From Rugamonas sp. A1-17 (lineage in GTDB: Bacteria > Pseudomonadota > Gammaproteobacteria > Burkholderiales > Burkholderiaceae_D): a DNA stretch of 64,000 nt. The DNA is taken from NCBI GenBank assembly GCA_025548565.1, contig JAJLPB010000008.1, forward strand, positions 124,001 through 188,000, given 5' to 3'. Under the pieces are notes generated by a model. The model ran no database searches. It was given only the letters and a program-made list of their open reading frames with translations, and had not been told where the DNA came from. Positions 52,417 to 61,426 of this stretch are shown here, in pieces (positions within the stretch are counted from its first letter, which is position 1; every line of letters begins with the position of its first letter). A program made the position numbers and the translations under genes.

Positions 52417-54180
52417 TTATTCTGCGCGTGTTTTCGCTGGCCACACGCGGCGCACGGTCATCCGTTCCAGTTCCTCCGCGTGCAGGCTGAGCGCCGGCTT
52501 GATCAAGTCGCTGCGGCTGACGATGCCGATCAGCCGGCGCGTGTGGGCGTCGCTGACCACCGGCAGCCGTTCCAGCTGGTGTACCGCCAGCCGCGTGGCC
52601 AGCGCACGGCAGGTTTCGTCGGCCAGCGCGAAGATCGGCACGTTGACGCCGAACAGCTCGCCCACGGTGACGGCGCCGGCGGCACGCTCGCCGTCCAGCG
52701 CGGCCCGGTCCAGCATGCCCAGCAGCGCGCCGTCGCGCGTGACCGGGAAGGCGCGGTGGCGCTGCGCCGCGCCGAAGTGGCTGGCCAGCACCTCTGCAAT
52801 CGGCCGCTGCGCGTCGATGCTGTCGGGCGTGGCGGTCATCACCTCGGCCACGCTGTGGCGCTCCATCGGGTCGATGCCGTATTCGCGGTAGATGTGGTGG
52901 CCGCGGCGGGCGATCTTCTCGGTCAGGATGGAGCGGTGCATGGTGATCACGGTGAAGGCGTAGGCCACGGTGGACGCGGCCAGCACCGGCAGCACGGCGT
53001 TGATGTCGTGCGTGAGCTCGAACGCGAACACCACCGCCATCACCGGCGCGCGCATCATGCCGCCCAGCGTGGCGGCCATGAACACCAGCGGCCACACGGC
53101 CGGCGTGTGGCCGGGCAGCCAGGGGCCGAGCAGCGCGCCCAAGCCGGCGCCCAGCATCAGCAGCGGCGCCAGCACGCCGCCGGAGGTGCCAGAGCCCAGC
53201 GCCAGCAGCCAGATCACGGCCTTGACCAGCAGCAGCGCGGCGATGGCGCTGGCGGCCAGGTGGTTGTTGAGCAGGTCGCCGATGACGTCGTAACCGACGC
53301 CCAGCGCGCGCGGCTGCAGATAGCCGCCGATGCCGACCGCCAGCCCGCCCAGCGCGGGCCACCACATCCAGTGCAGCGGCAGCTTGTGGAAGCCGTCCTC
53401 GACGCGGTACAGCGCGGTCGACAGCAGCCAGGCCAGCGCGCCGCACAGCACGCCGGCGATCAGGCAGGACAGCAGGGCCGACGGCGGCAGCGCCTCGGTC
53501 CGCAGCGGGAACAGCGGTCCGCTGTCGAGCAGCAGCGGGCGCAGGAAGCCGGCCACGGCGCAGGCCACGGCCACCGGGGCCAGGCTGCGCGGGCGCAGTT
53601 CGAACAGCAGCAGTTCCAGCGCCAGCAGCAGCGCGGCGATGGGCGTGCCGAAGATGGCGGTCATGCCGGCCACGGCGCCGGCCACCAGCAGCGCCTTGCG
53701 CTCGGCGCCGCTGAGGTGGAAGTGCTGCGCGATCAGCGAGCCGACCGCGCCGCCGGTCATGATGATCGGGCCCTCGGCGCCGAACGGGCCGCCGCTGCCG
53801 ATGGCGATGCCGGAGGCCAGCGGCTTGAGCACGGCCACCTTGGGCGACATGCTGCTTTTCTTGAACAGGATCGCCTCGATCGCTTCCGGAATGCCGTGGC
53901 CGCGGATCTGCTCGGAGCCGTAGCGCGCGATCAGGCCGATCACCAGGCCGCCGATCACCGGCACCGCGATGACCCAGGCGCCCAGCGTGTGCGCGGCCGG
54001 CGAGGCCGCCTCGGTCGAGAGCCGCTGGAAGAAGAACAGGTTGGTGAAGAAGCTGATGGCGTGCAGCAGCAGGCCGGCGGTCAGCGTGCTGAGCGCGCCG
54101 ACCACGGCGGCGATGGCGGCGATCAGCACCAGCCGGGCGTTGCCGTCGAAGTCGCGGCGGTTGTCGTAGTTATTCTGCAT
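52417..54180 (-). CDS. ClC-family chloride channel/transporter with CBS pair
   Basis: 587 residues. The membrane part (~15-440) has the ClC selectivity segments GSGGPFGAEGPIIM, with the gating glutamate, and GTSGGVLAPLLMLGAGLGA. Two CBS domains follow (~455-580: HSVAEVMTATPDSI, LIGIVSRSDLIKPAL). It moves chloride, or another small anion, across the inner membrane, with the CBS pair sensing nucleotides or ionic strength. The start overlaps the MarR gene end by 11 bp. Confidence 0.92.
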   Translation of the reverse strand: MQNNYDNRRDFDGNARLVLIAAIAAVVGALSTLTAGLLLHAISFFTNLFFFQRLSTEAASPAAHTLGAWVIAVPVIGGLVIGLIARYGSEQIRGHGIPEAIEAILFKKSSMSPKVAVLKPLASGIAIGSGGPFGAEGPIIMTGGAVGSLIAQHFHLSGAERKALLVAGAVAGMTAIFGTPIAALLLALELLLFELRPRSLAPVAVACAVAGFLRPLLLDSGPLFPLRTEALPPSALLSCLIAGVLCGALAWLLSTALYRVEDGFHKLPLHWMWWPALGGLAVGIGGYLQPRALGVGYDVIGDLLNNHLAASAIAALLLVKAVIWLLALGSGTSGGVLAPLLMLGAGLGALLGPWLPGHTPAVWPLVFMAATLGGMMRAPVMAVVFAFELTHDINAVLPVLAASTVAYAFTVITMHRSILTEKIARRGHHIYREYGIDPMERHSVAEVMTATPDSIDAQRPIAEVLASHFGAAQRHRAFPVTRDGALLGMLDRAALDGERAAGAVTVGELFGVNVPIFALADETCRALATRLAVHQLERLPVVSDAHTRRLIGIVSRSDLIKPALSLHAEELERMTVRRVWPAKTRAE

Positions 54181-54598
54181 GGTCGTCCCGGTCGAGTTTG
54201 GGGATGGTGAAGACGCCGTCGAGCGACAGCAGCTCGGCGCGGTGCAGCTCGGCCAGCTGGCTGAGCATGGCCTCGCCGTCCTTGAGCAGGTGGACTTCGA
54301 CCCGGCGGCGGTCGGTGTCGCTGACGCGCCGCTCGACCAGCCCGCCGGCTTCGCAGCGCGACACCAGCGCCACCACGCCGTGCGGCTTGGCCTGCAGCCG
54401 CTCGGCCAGCTCGCCGACGGTGGCCCAGTCGCGGCCGGGATAGCCCTTCAGGTGCAGCAGCAGCAGGTACTGCAGCGGCGTGATGCCCTTGGCCTGCACC
54501 ACGTCTTCGGAAAAGCGCTCGAAGCGCCGCATCTGGTAGCGGAATTCGGACAGGGCGGCGAAGTCGGCCTTGTCGAGCGGGGGCGGGCGTGAGGGCAT
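54170..54598 (-). CDS. MarR-family regulator
   Basis: 142 residues with a MarR winged helix (GITPLQYLLLLHLKGYPG, WATVGELAERLQAKPHGVVA, then ERRVSDTDRRRVEVHL wing). It is the first gene of a two-gene unit with the ClC gene. A perfect 7-bp dyad lies 31 bp upstream of its ATG. Autorepression and control of the channel are inferred. The ligand is unknown. Confidence 0.88.
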   Translation of the reverse strand: MPSRPPPLDKADFAALSEFRYQMRRFERFSEDVVQAKGITPLQYLLLLHLKGYPGRDWATVGELAERLQAKPHGVVALVSRCEAGGLVERRVSDTDRRRVEVHLLKDGEAMLSQLAELHRAELLSLDGVFTIPKLDRDDHAE

Positions 54599-54628
54599 GG
54601 CGATTGCGCTGAGTTCGAAAGCGCCAAA

Positions 54629-54647
54629 TATATCACGCCATGATATA
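54629..54647. promoter_or_regulatory. MarR-type operator
   Basis: TATATCA-CGCCA-TGATATA, a perfect 7-bp inverted repeat with a 5-bp spacer in an AT-rich patch upstream of the MarR gene. The size and symmetry fit a MarR dimer site overlapping the promoter. Confidence 0.65.
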
Positions 54648-54660
54648 AATTGTCCGGACA

Positions 54661-54686
54661 AAAAAAATCCCCGCGCGGGCGGGGAT
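54661..54686 (-). terminator. Rho-independent terminator of phaZ
   Basis: On the minus strand, arms ATCCCCGC and GCGGGGAT (54667-54686) are followed by seven T (54661-54667). It lies 17 bp after the phaZ stop. Confidence 0.88.
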
Positions 54687-54702
54687 CTGGTCGGAAGCCG
54701 GC

Positions 54703-55938
54703 TTAGCCGTGCTTTTTGATGAACTCGGTGATCTTCGGGCACACCACTTCGCGCCAGCGGCGGCCGGAGAAGATGCCATAGTGGCCGGCCTGCGGCGCCA
54801 CGAAGTCCTGTTGCATCTCGGCCGGAATGCCGCTGCACAGGTCGTGCGCGGCCTGGGTCTGGCCGGCGCCGGAGATGTCGTCCAGCTCGCCCTCGACGGT
54901 GAACAGCGCCACGGTGGTGATGTCCTGCGGACGCACCGGCTTGCCGCCGACCGTCCACGTGCCCTTGGGCAGCGCGAAGTCCTGGAACACGGTCTTGATG
55001 GTGTCCAGGTAGTATTCGGCTGGCATGTCCAGCACGGCGTTGTACTCGTCGTAGAACTTGCGGTGGCTGTCGGCCGGCTCGTCGTCGCCCTCGACCAGGT
55101 GCATGTAGAACTCGCGGTGGCTCTGCGCGTGGCGGCCCGGATTCATGGCGATGAAGCCGGCGTGCTGCAGGAAGCCCGGGTACACCTTGCGGCCGAAGCC
55201 CGGATAGTTGGGCGGCACCGAGTAGATCACGGTGTTTTCAAACCACGAGAATTTCTTTTCGGTGGCCAGGTTGTTGACCTGCGTCGGCGAGCGGCGCGGG
55301 TCGATCGGGCCGCCCATCATGGTCATGGTCTTCGGCAGCTTCGGATCCTTGGCGGTGGCCATCAGCGAAATCGCCGCCAGCACCGGCACGGTCGGCTGGC
55401 AGACCGAGATCACGTGCACGTCCGGGCCCAGCATGCGGATGAAGTCCTGCACGTAGTAGATGTAGTCGTCCAGGTGGAACGCGCCTTCAGATAGCGGTAC
55501 CATCCGGGCGTCAGTCCAATCGGTGATGTAGACGTCGTGATCGTGCAACAGGCCGCGCACGGTGTCGCGCAGCAGCGTTGAATGGTGGCCGGACAGCGGC
55601 GCCACCAGCAGCACGGTCGGCTGTTTCAGGGCCTTGGTTTTCTTGTCGTCCAGGTCCTTCTTGAAGTGGATCAGGCGGCAGAAAGCCTTGTGCAGCACCA
55701 CCTGCTCGATGATGCCGATGGTTTCGCCCTTGACTTCGGTGCTGTCGATTTCAAACGCCGGCTTCTCGTAATCCTTGCCCAGCCGGTACATCAACTCGTA
55801 ACCGGCGGCGATGCGTTGCGAAAACGGCGTGTGCGCCAGCGGCGAGACGGGATTGGTGAACATCTTGGAGGACGCGTCGGCCCATTGCATCAGAGGCGTC
55901 AGGAACGAGCGTTGCATTTCGTGCAGGTGGTAGAGCAT
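54703..55938 (-). CDS. phaZ: Intracellular polyhydroxyalkanoate depolymerase
   Basis: 411 residues, the usual length of the PhaZ1-type intracellular depolymerase that degrades native PHB granules. The nucleophile is a cysteine in HVISVCQPTVPVLA (C180) rather than the serine of secreted enzymes. LLVAPLSGHHSTLLRDTVRG, VYITDWTDARMVPLS and QAGHYGIFSGRRWRE (catalytic His) are present. ATG 55938 has AGGAA upstream. Confidence 0.95.
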   Translation of the reverse strand: MLYHLHEMQRSFLTPLMQWADASSKMFTNPVSPLAHTPFSQRIAAGYELMYRLGKDYEKPAFEIDSTEVKGETIGIIEQVVLHKAFCRLIHFKKDLDDKKTKALKQPTVLLVAPLSGHHSTLLRDTVRGLLHDHDVYITDWTDARMVPLSEGAFHLDDYIYYVQDFIRMLGPDVHVISVCQPTVPVLAAISLMATAKDPKLPKTMTMMGGPIDPRRSPTQVNNLATEKKFSWFENTVIYSVPPNYPGFGRKVYPGFLQHAGFIAMNPGRHAQSHREFYMHLVEGDDEPADSHRKFYDEYNAVLDMPAEYYLDTIKTVFQDFALPKGTWTVGGKPVRPQDITTVALFTVEGELDDISGAGQTQAAHDLCSGIPAEMQQDFVAPQAGHYGIFSGRRWREVVCPKITEFIKKHG

Positions 55939-56102
55939 ATGTATTCCTGGGGTCAAGAGCTTGGTGCGATGCACCAATACCATACATCATAAGCCAAATT
56001 ATAGAATTTTTGTTCGTGACGTAAAGCATTCCAAAATACTGTCGGGCAAGCCTACGTAGTATCCACAATGATAGCGTGGTCAAATAATAATAGAGCAGGA
56101 TC

Positions 56103-56130
56103 AAAAAAAAAAGCAGCGTTTCCGCTGCTT
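56103..56130 (-). terminator. Rho-independent terminator of the ferredoxin reductase gene
   Basis: AAGCAGCG (56111-56118) and CGCTGCTT (56123-56130) form the stem. On the minus strand it is followed by a run of eight or more T. It lies 26 bp after the stop at 56157. Confidence 0.9.
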
Positions 56131-56156
56131 TCGTGTAGGACAACTGCTGGTAGTGC

Positions 56157-57224
56157 TTAGTCGAAGACCGGCGTTTCCACGCCCAGCACCTTGTGCAGCT
56201 TCGGCGAAGTGGTGGTGTATTGCATGTGGATCTTCTTGTCCGGGAAGATGTACGGCGCGGCGCCGAAGGCGGCCAGCGCGGCTTCGTGGAAGCCCGACAG
56301 GATCAGCTTTTTCTTGCCCGGATAGGTGTTGATGTCGCCCACGGCGAAGATGCCCGGCACGTTGGTCTCGAACTTCTCGGTGTTTTGTACCTTCAACTGG
56401 CGGCGCTCGATGTCCAGGCCCCATTCGGCGATCGGGCCCAGCTTCGGCGACAGGCCGAAGAACACCAGCAGCATGTCCAGCGGCACGCGGCGGGTGACGC
56501 CGTCGGCGCCGGTCACTTTCAGCTGGCTCAGCTTGCCATCGTCGCCGGCTTCGTAGCCGGTGGCCTGGCCGATGATCAGCTGCATCTCGTATTCATCGCA
56601 CAGGGCTTTCATCTTGGCCACCGAGGCTGGCGCGGCGCGGAAGTCCTCGCGGCGGTGCAGCAACACGACCGACTCGGCCTTGCCGACGAAGTTCAGCGCC
56701 CAGTCCAGCGCGGAGTCGCCGCCGCCGCAGATGACCAGGTTCTTGCCTTCGAAGATGGCAGGGTCCTTGACCTTGTAGTGCAGCTGGGAGCCTTCGAATG
56801 CCTCGATGCCATCCACCTTCAGCGTGCGCGCCTGGAACGAGCCGACGCCGGCCGCGATGAAGATGGTCTTGGTGATGAACTGGGTGCCGGTGCTGGTTTC
56901 AACGTCGAAACGGCCGTCGTCGCGGCGCGCGACCTTGGTCACTTCCTGGCCCAGGTGGAAGGTCGGCTCGAACGGCTCGATCTGCTTGAGCAGGTTGTCG
57001 GTCAGTTCCTGGCCGGTGCACGACGGCACGGCGGGGATGTCGTAGATCGGCTTGTCGGGATACAGTTCCACGCACTGTCCGCCCACCGCGCCCAGCGAAT
57101 CGATCACGTGGGCTTTGATTTCCAGCAGGCCGAGTTCGAAGACCTGGAACAGGCCGACCGGGCCGGCGCCGATGATGACGGCGTCGGCTTCGATGACGCC
57201 AGGAGGAGTGACAGTGCTATTCAT
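56157..57224 (-). CDS. Ferredoxin--NADP reductase, thioredoxin-reductase-like type
   Basis: 355 residues. FAD motif AVIIGAGPVGLFQVFELG (~15-32), GGQCVELYPDKPIYDIPA, NADPH motif VICGGGDSALDWALNF and the second FAD motif GIFAVGDINTYPGKK. It lacks the thioredoxin-reductase CxxC pair, which places it with the homodimeric FNR2 group. It probably exchanges electrons between NADPH and a ferredoxin, plausibly the FdxA encoded just upstream on the same strand. Confidence 0.93.
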   Translation of the reverse strand: MNSTVTPPGVIEADAVIIGAGPVGLFQVFELGLLEIKAHVIDSLGAVGGQCVELYPDKPIYDIPAVPSCTGQELTDNLLKQIEPFEPTFHLGQEVTKVARRDDGRFDVETSTGTQFITKTIFIAAGVGSFQARTLKVDGIEAFEGSQLHYKVKDPAIFEGKNLVICGGGDSALDWALNFVGKAESVVLLHRREDFRAAPASVAKMKALCDEYEMQLIIGQATGYEAGDDGKLSQLKVTGADGVTRRVPLDMLLVFFGLSPKLGPIAEWGLDIERRQLKVQNTEKFETNVPGIFAVGDINTYPGKKKLILSGFHEAALAAFGAAPYIFPDKKIHMQYTTTSPKLHKVLGVETPVFD

Positions 57225-57335
57225 ACGTGGTTTCCTGTTATTTCAATAATGGTTAGGCAACACTGGGCTGCGCCGCGGCTGTCGCCAGCGGACGCGGAAG
57301 GCGCTGCCCTGGGCTGCCTGGCCAGACGCGGGGTC

Positions 57336-57659
57336 TTAGCGTACCAGCAGGTGCAGCTTTTCTTTGACGTCCTTGAACTGCTCCGCTTCCGGCAGGGGCG
57401 GGATGGTCTTGGTGATCGACGGCCAGTTGCGGGCCAGGTCGACGTTAATCTTGATGAATTGCTGCTGGTCGCCCGGCACGTCTTCCTCGGCGAAAATCGC
57501 GTTGACCGGGCATTCGGCCACGCACACGGCGCAGTCGATGCACTCGTCGGGGTCGATGGCGAGGAAGTTCGGGCCTTGGCGGAAACAATCTACCGGGCAA
57601 ACATCGACGCAGTCCGTGTAACGGCAGCTGATGCAAGATTCGGTGACAACGTGGGTCAT
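57336..57659 (-). CDS. fdxA: FdxA-type ferredoxin (7Fe-8S class)
   Basis: 107 residues, similar in length and order to Azotobacter ferredoxin I. Cysteines C9, C12, C17, C21 and C25, then C40, C43, C46 and C50 (CIDCAVCVAECP), support one 3Fe-4S and one 4Fe-4S cluster, followed by the long C-terminal extension. It lies 111 bp upstream of the reductase gene on the same strand. Confidence 0.94.
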   Translation of the reverse strand: MTHVVTESCISCRYTDCVDVCPVDCFRQGPNFLAIDPDECIDCAVCVAECPVNAIFAEEDVPGDQQQFIKINVDLARNWPSITKTIPPLPEAEQFKDVKEKLHLLVR

Positions 57660-57923
57660 AACAGTCCTATCAATGTTGGTGTGCAGCGGCGTCGGTGGCG
57701 GTGGGATGGCCCGGCTAACCTCGGCAAAGCACTGTATTTTAAGGTAATTCGCTATTTCTCACAAACTGCGCTTATATACAATACCTATAAGCAAATGCGT
57801 TCGGGGAGCATGGGCGGGCGGAGATGGATAGCAATTTGATGTCGAACAAGTTTCGGCCGGTGCTGGCGCGGCTGCGGCGCAACTGGCATCATGTCGCCTT
57901 CTGAAATTAACCGAGGATGCCGG

Positions 57924-58205
57924 ATGGCTGACATCAACATCGTCCAGGCGCACCACCTGGCGCCTGAGCAGGCCCGCGCGGCCGCCCAACAAGTGGCCGA
58001 CAAGCTGGCCGAACAATTCGAACTGGAATGCGCCTGGGACGGCGATGTGTTGCGCTTCGAGCGCAGCGGCGTCAGCGGTTCGCTGAGCCTGCTGCCGGAC
58101 CAGGCCAGGCTGCATATCGCGCTGGGCTTCCTGTTCAGCGCGTTCTCGTCGCAGATCGAGGCCAAGGTGGCCGACAAGATGCGACGGGTGTTTTCCGCCG
58201 CATGA
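57924..58205 (+). CDS. Polyhydroxyalkanoic acid system family protein
   Basis: 93 residues of the PHA-granule-associated family: INIVQAHHLAPEQARAAAQQ then VADKLAEQFELECAW, GVSGSLSLLPDQARLHIALG and a helical end. Small proteins of this type occur next to PHA genes in Proteobacteria; their mechanism is not established. GAGG at 57913-57916 precedes ATG 57924. Confidence 0.85.
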   Translation: MADINIVQAHHLAPEQARAAAQQVADKLAEQFELECAWDGDVLRFERSGVSGSLSLLPDQARLHIALGFLFSAFSSQIEAKVADKMRRVFSAA

Positions 58206-58231
58206 AAAAACCCGGCTCAGGCCGGGTTTTG
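58205..58231. terminator. Bidirectional terminator
   Basis: AAAAAACCCGGC-TCAG-GCCGGGTTTTG forms a six-base GC stem flanked by A and T runs, so it works in both directions. It lies between the convergent PHA-system and ACBP genes. Confidence 0.9.
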
Positions 58232-58232
58232 T

Positions 58233-58484
58233 TTATTTCAGACCTTCGATCAGGTCGATGTACTGCTGCTTGGCGTCGTCCAGCGAGGTGCCTTTCAGGG
58301 CGGCCCAGGCGTCGAACTTGGCGCGGCCGACGAAGTCGGTCATGCCGGGACGCTCGCCGGTGGCGTCGCCCGCCGAACCCTGCTTGAACAGCGCGTAGAT
58401 CTTCAGCAGCGTCATGTTGTCCGGGCGCTCGGACAGGCTCTTGGAATCCAGCTGGGCTTGCGCGAATTGCTCTTCTAAACTCAT
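58233..58484 (-). CDS. Acyl-CoA-binding protein
   Basis: 83 residues, the full length of ACBP. The four-helix signature includes ERPDNMTLLKIYALFKQGSA and GRAKFDAWAALKGTSLDDAK with the conserved tyrosine and lysine of the CoA site. It binds medium and long acyl-CoA esters. GGAGAAG precedes ATG 58484. Bacterial ACBPs are uncommon overall but regular in Burkholderiales. Confidence 0.95.
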   Translation of the reverse strand: MSLEEQFAQAQLDSKSLSERPDNMTLLKIYALFKQGSAGDATGERPGMTDFVGRAKFDAWAALKGTSLDDAKQQYIDLIEGLK

Positions 58485-58665
58485 CACTTCTCCTCGGTAG
58501 GTGGGGTACGCGCCATCATACCCGCAGCCGCCGCCAAAACCGCTAGAGGGTCTCCTCAAAAACAGAACGGCGGACAGGCCGGTCCGAAGACCTGGCTTGT
58601 CCGCCGTTTCCGGTGCCCTCGCGGGCACTGGCACCGCGGCGCGAACGCCGCGTGCCGGCCTGCGC

Positions 58666-58953
58666 TTACTTCTTCTTCGTCGGGTTGACTGCCGACTTCA
58701 GGGTCGCGCCAGCCGAGAATTTTGGAGTTTTCGACGCGGCGATCTTGATCGCTTCGCCGGTTGCAGGATTGCGGCCTTTACGGGCTGCGCGTTTCGCTAC
58801 GGAGAAGGTGCCGAAGCCGGTGATGCCTACCGTGTCGCCTTTTTTCAGACGCTCGGTGATGATGGCGATCAGAGTATTCACTGCACCGTTGGCGGCAGCA
58901 GCGGACACTTCAGTGCGTTTCGCAAATTCTGCAATCAATTCGCCTTTTTTCAT
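58666..58953 (-). CDS. hupB: HU-family DNA-binding protein
   Basis: 95 residues of the HU/IHF fold: MKKGELIAEFAKRTEVSAAA at the start, GFGTFSVAKRAARKGRNPATG with the DNA-arm RNPATG, and KTPKFSAGATLKSAVN. A strong AAGGAGGT ribosome site lies before ATG 58953. HU bends and compacts DNA. The short lysine tail (NPTKKK) is typical of Betaproteobacteria. Confidence 0.95.
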   Translation of the reverse strand: MKKGELIAEFAKRTEVSAAAANGAVNTLIAIITERLKKGDTVGITGFGTFSVAKRAARKGRNPATGEAIKIAASKTPKFSAGATLKSAVNPTKKK

Positions 58954-59157
58954 TACTACCTCCTTGGTTATTAGAGCGCGCAGATTAGCATAAATATTGT
59001 CAAATGTAATGGTTTCTGTACGAAGTAGCCCTTGCAGTAGCTGCCGCGCCACGCTGCAGTGCAATAAAGCCCCCGTGTTTACTGGCTCTACGCGATGCGC
59101 GCGCCGCCGCATCGCGCTGCAAAAAGGTTTATGATGGGACGATCCAGGACAGGAACC

Positions 59158-59916
59158 ATGACCTTTTCAGACGAGACACTGATAGCTTATGCCGACGGCG
59201 ATCTGGACGACGCCACCCGCCGCGCCGTCGAATCCGCCATGCGCCGCGACAGCAGCATCGGCCGCCGCGTGGCGCGCCTGCGCGCCGCGCGCGAGGAACG
59301 CTACGCGGACCAGGCGCCGCATCCGCGCCACGCCAATGTGGTGCAGCTGGCCGCCGTGCGCGCGCAACGCGCGGCGCAGCAGGTGGCCGCGCGCAAGGCC
59401 GCCAAGCGCCAGTGGGGCTGGCTGGAATGGGGCGCGCTCGGGCTGGTCATGGTGCTGGGCCTGGCTGCCGGCAGGTTCGGGCTGGCGCGCTGGCAGCCGG
59501 GCTGGTTCGGCGAGCCTGCCGCCGCGCCCACCACTGTCTTCAGCCGCAACGGCATGCTGATCGCGCAGGGGCGGCTGGACCACGCCCTGACCCAGCAGAT
59601 GGGCGGCGCCGCGCCATCCGAGGGCGATGTGCGGGTCGGGCTGAGTTTTCTGTCGAACGAGGGCGGCTACTGCCGCAGCTTCACGCTGGTCGGCCTGAAC
59701 CAGGATCTGGTGGGGATCGCCTGCCGTGGCGGCGATGAGTGGCGGATACCGGTGCTGGTGCAGAACGCGCGGCCGCTGCCGGCGCCGGCCAGCTACCGGA
59801 TGGCCGGGAGCGAGATGCCGACGGCGCTGCTGGAAGCGATCGACCAGCGCATCGTCGGCGGCATGCTCGACACGCGAGCGGAAGTGGAAGCGCTGCGCAG
59901 GAACTGGCAGCGCTGA
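59158..59916 (+). CDS. Anti-sigma-factor-like membrane protein
   Basis: 252 residues. Residues ~1-55 resemble anti-sigma N-termini (FSDETLIAYADGDLDDATRR, SSIGRRVARLRAAREERY) but have no zinc HxxxCxxC motif. One membrane helix lies at ~88-110 (WGALGLVMVLGLAAGRFGL), followed by a ~140-residue periplasmic part with two cysteines. No ECF sigma gene is adjacent; the upstream gene is divergent hupB. The role is unproven. ATG 59158 follows AGGAAC. Confidence 0.65.
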   Translation: MTFSDETLIAYADGDLDDATRRAVESAMRRDSSIGRRVARLRAAREERYADQAPHPRHANVVQLAAVRAQRAAQQVAARKAAKRQWGWLEWGALGLVMVLGLAAGRFGLARWQPGWFGEPAAAPTTVFSRNGMLIAQGRLDHALTQQMGGAAPSEGDVRVGLSFLSNEGGYCRSFTLVGLNQDLVGIACRGGDEWRIPVLVQNARPLPAPASYRMAGSEMPTALLEAIDQRIVGGMLDTRAEVEALRRNWQR

Positions 59917-59919
59917 CTG

Positions 59920-59947
59920 CGTCATTCCCGCGTGCGCGGGAATGACG
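59920..59947. repeat. Extragenic palindrome, copy D (short)
   Basis: A 28-bp perfect palindrome around CGTCATTCCCGCG..CGCGGGAATGACG, corresponding to one end of copies B and C. It lies between the convergent anti-sigma-like and FKBP genes. Confidence 0.8.
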
Positions 59948-59957
59948 GTGGTGGTGC

Positions 59958-60314
59958 TTAAACGCCCAGCAGTTCCACATCAAAAATCAAGGTGGCGTTC
60001 GGCGGGATCACGCCACCGGCGCCGCGCGAGCCGTAACCCAGGTCGGCCGGGATGATCAGCTGGCGCACGCCGCCGATCTTCATGCCTTGCACGCCTTCGT
60101 CCCAGCCGCGGATGACCATGCCCGCGCCCAGCGCGAATTCGAATGGATCGTTGCGGTCTTTGCTGGAGTCGAACTTCGGACCCTTGGTGCCGTCGTCGTT
60201 GCGCAGCCAGCCGGTGTAGTGCACGGTGACGTTCTGGCCGGCTTTGGCGACTTCGCCTTCGCCCACGGTCAGTTCGATGTATTGCAGGCCGGAGTCGGTG
60301 GTGATGGTGGACAT
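59958..60314 (-). CDS. FKBP-type peptidyl-prolyl isomerase
   Basis: 118 residues, a single cytoplasmic FKBP domain without a signal peptide. VTVHYTGWL, the insert KFDSSKDRNDPFEFALG, GMVIRGWDEGVQGMKIGGVR and GYGSRGAGGVIPPNATLIFD carry the usual active-site residues. It speeds proline isomerisation during protein folding. Confidence 0.95.
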   Translation of the reverse strand: MSTITTDSGLQYIELTVGEGEVAKAGQNVTVHYTGWLRNDDGTKGPKFDSSKDRNDPFEFALGAGMVIRGWDEGVQGMKIGGVRQLIIPADLGYGSRGAGGVIPPNATLIFDVELLGV

Positions 60315-60454
60315 GATTTTCCTTCTATGTAGACGTTAATGACAATCGCGAATTGTAGCAGGGCGTCCGCACCGAGGAATAATTGCGGCATTTGTCTCGT
60401 CCCGGCGCAGTTTGCACGTAAAATAAACGTTTTGGTCTTTCAAGCGATTTTTAC

Positions 60455-61426
60455 ATGTTCCGTAGTTTCCGCCGTATCGTGCTTTCCTGTGTCTGCGCCG
60501 CCTCTGCCCTCGGCAGCGCGCAGGCGAACGTGGTGGTTGTGCTCAACTCGCGCGACGCCACCGTGCAGCTGCTGGACCAGGAAACCTACAAAGACCTGTC
60601 CACCTTCCCGGTCGGCAAGGAACCCCACCACCTGATGGCGACCCCGGACAACAAGTCCCTGATCGTCGCCAGCTCGGTGGGCAATGAACTGATCTTCCTC
60701 GATCCGAAAAGCGGGCAGATCCAGCGCACCATCAAGGACATCCTCGACCCGTACCAGATCGGCTTTTCGCCGGACCAGAAATGGTTCGTGTCGAACTCGC
60801 TGCGCCTGGACCGCGTCGACCTGTACAAGTACGACGGCGCCAACCTGACGCTGGCCAAGCGCATCCCGCTGGCCAAGCTGCCCAGCCACATGGCCTTCAA
60901 CGCCGCCAGCAACATGGTGTTCATCACCCAGCAGGGCAGCGACCAGGTCAGCGCCATCGACCTCTCCACGCAGACGCTGAAGTGGACCATGTCGGTCGGT
61001 AAGCTGCCGGCCGGTATCGCCATGACGCCGGACGACAAGTATCTGCTGGTCGGCATCATGGGCAGCGACTACGTCGAGGTGATCGACTGGAAAACCCAGA
61101 AGACCGTCAAGCGCATCAAGACCGGGCAGGGCGCGCACAACTTCCGCTCGGCCGGCGACGGCCGCAATGTGTACGTGTCGAACCGGGTGTCGAACTCGAT
61201 CAACATCATCGACCAGAAGACGCTGGAAAACGTCGGCCAGATCAATGTGCCCGGCGGCCCGGATTGCATGGAAGTCACCGCCGACGGCAAGACCATGTGG
61301 GTTACGCTGCGCTGGATCAAGAAAGTGGCCGTGATCGACCTGGCTACCCGCAAGGTCACCAAGCTGATACCGGTGGGTCGCTCGCCGCACGGCGTGTTCT
61401 TCTTCAACTCCGCCCAGCGCATGTAA
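60455..61426 (+). CDS. YncE-like beta-propeller protein
   Basis: 323 residues. A signal peptide (RIVLSCVCAASALGSAQA, to ~24) is followed by repeated blades of the YVTN/YncE type (TFPVGKEPHHLMATPDNKSL, GKLPAGIAMTPDDKYLLVGI, VPGGPDCMEVTADGKTMWVT). It is probably periplasmic, with a ligand-binding or scaffold role. Its stop overlaps the next start (TAATG), so the two are coupled. Confidence 0.85.
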   Translation: MFRSFRRIVLSCVCAASALGSAQANVVVVLNSRDATVQLLDQETYKDLSTFPVGKEPHHLMATPDNKSLIVASSVGNELIFLDPKSGQIQRTIKDILDPYQIGFSPDQKWFVSNSLRLDRVDLYKYDGANLTLAKRIPLAKLPSHMAFNAASNMVFITQQGSDQVSAIDLSTQTLKWTMSVGKLPAGIAMTPDDKYLLVGIMGSDYVEVIDWKTQKTVKRIKTGQGAHNFRSAGDGRNVYVSNRVSNSINIIDQKTLENVGQINVPGGPDCMEVTADGKTMWVTLRWIKKVAVIDLATRKVTKLIPVGRSPHGVFFFNSAQRM

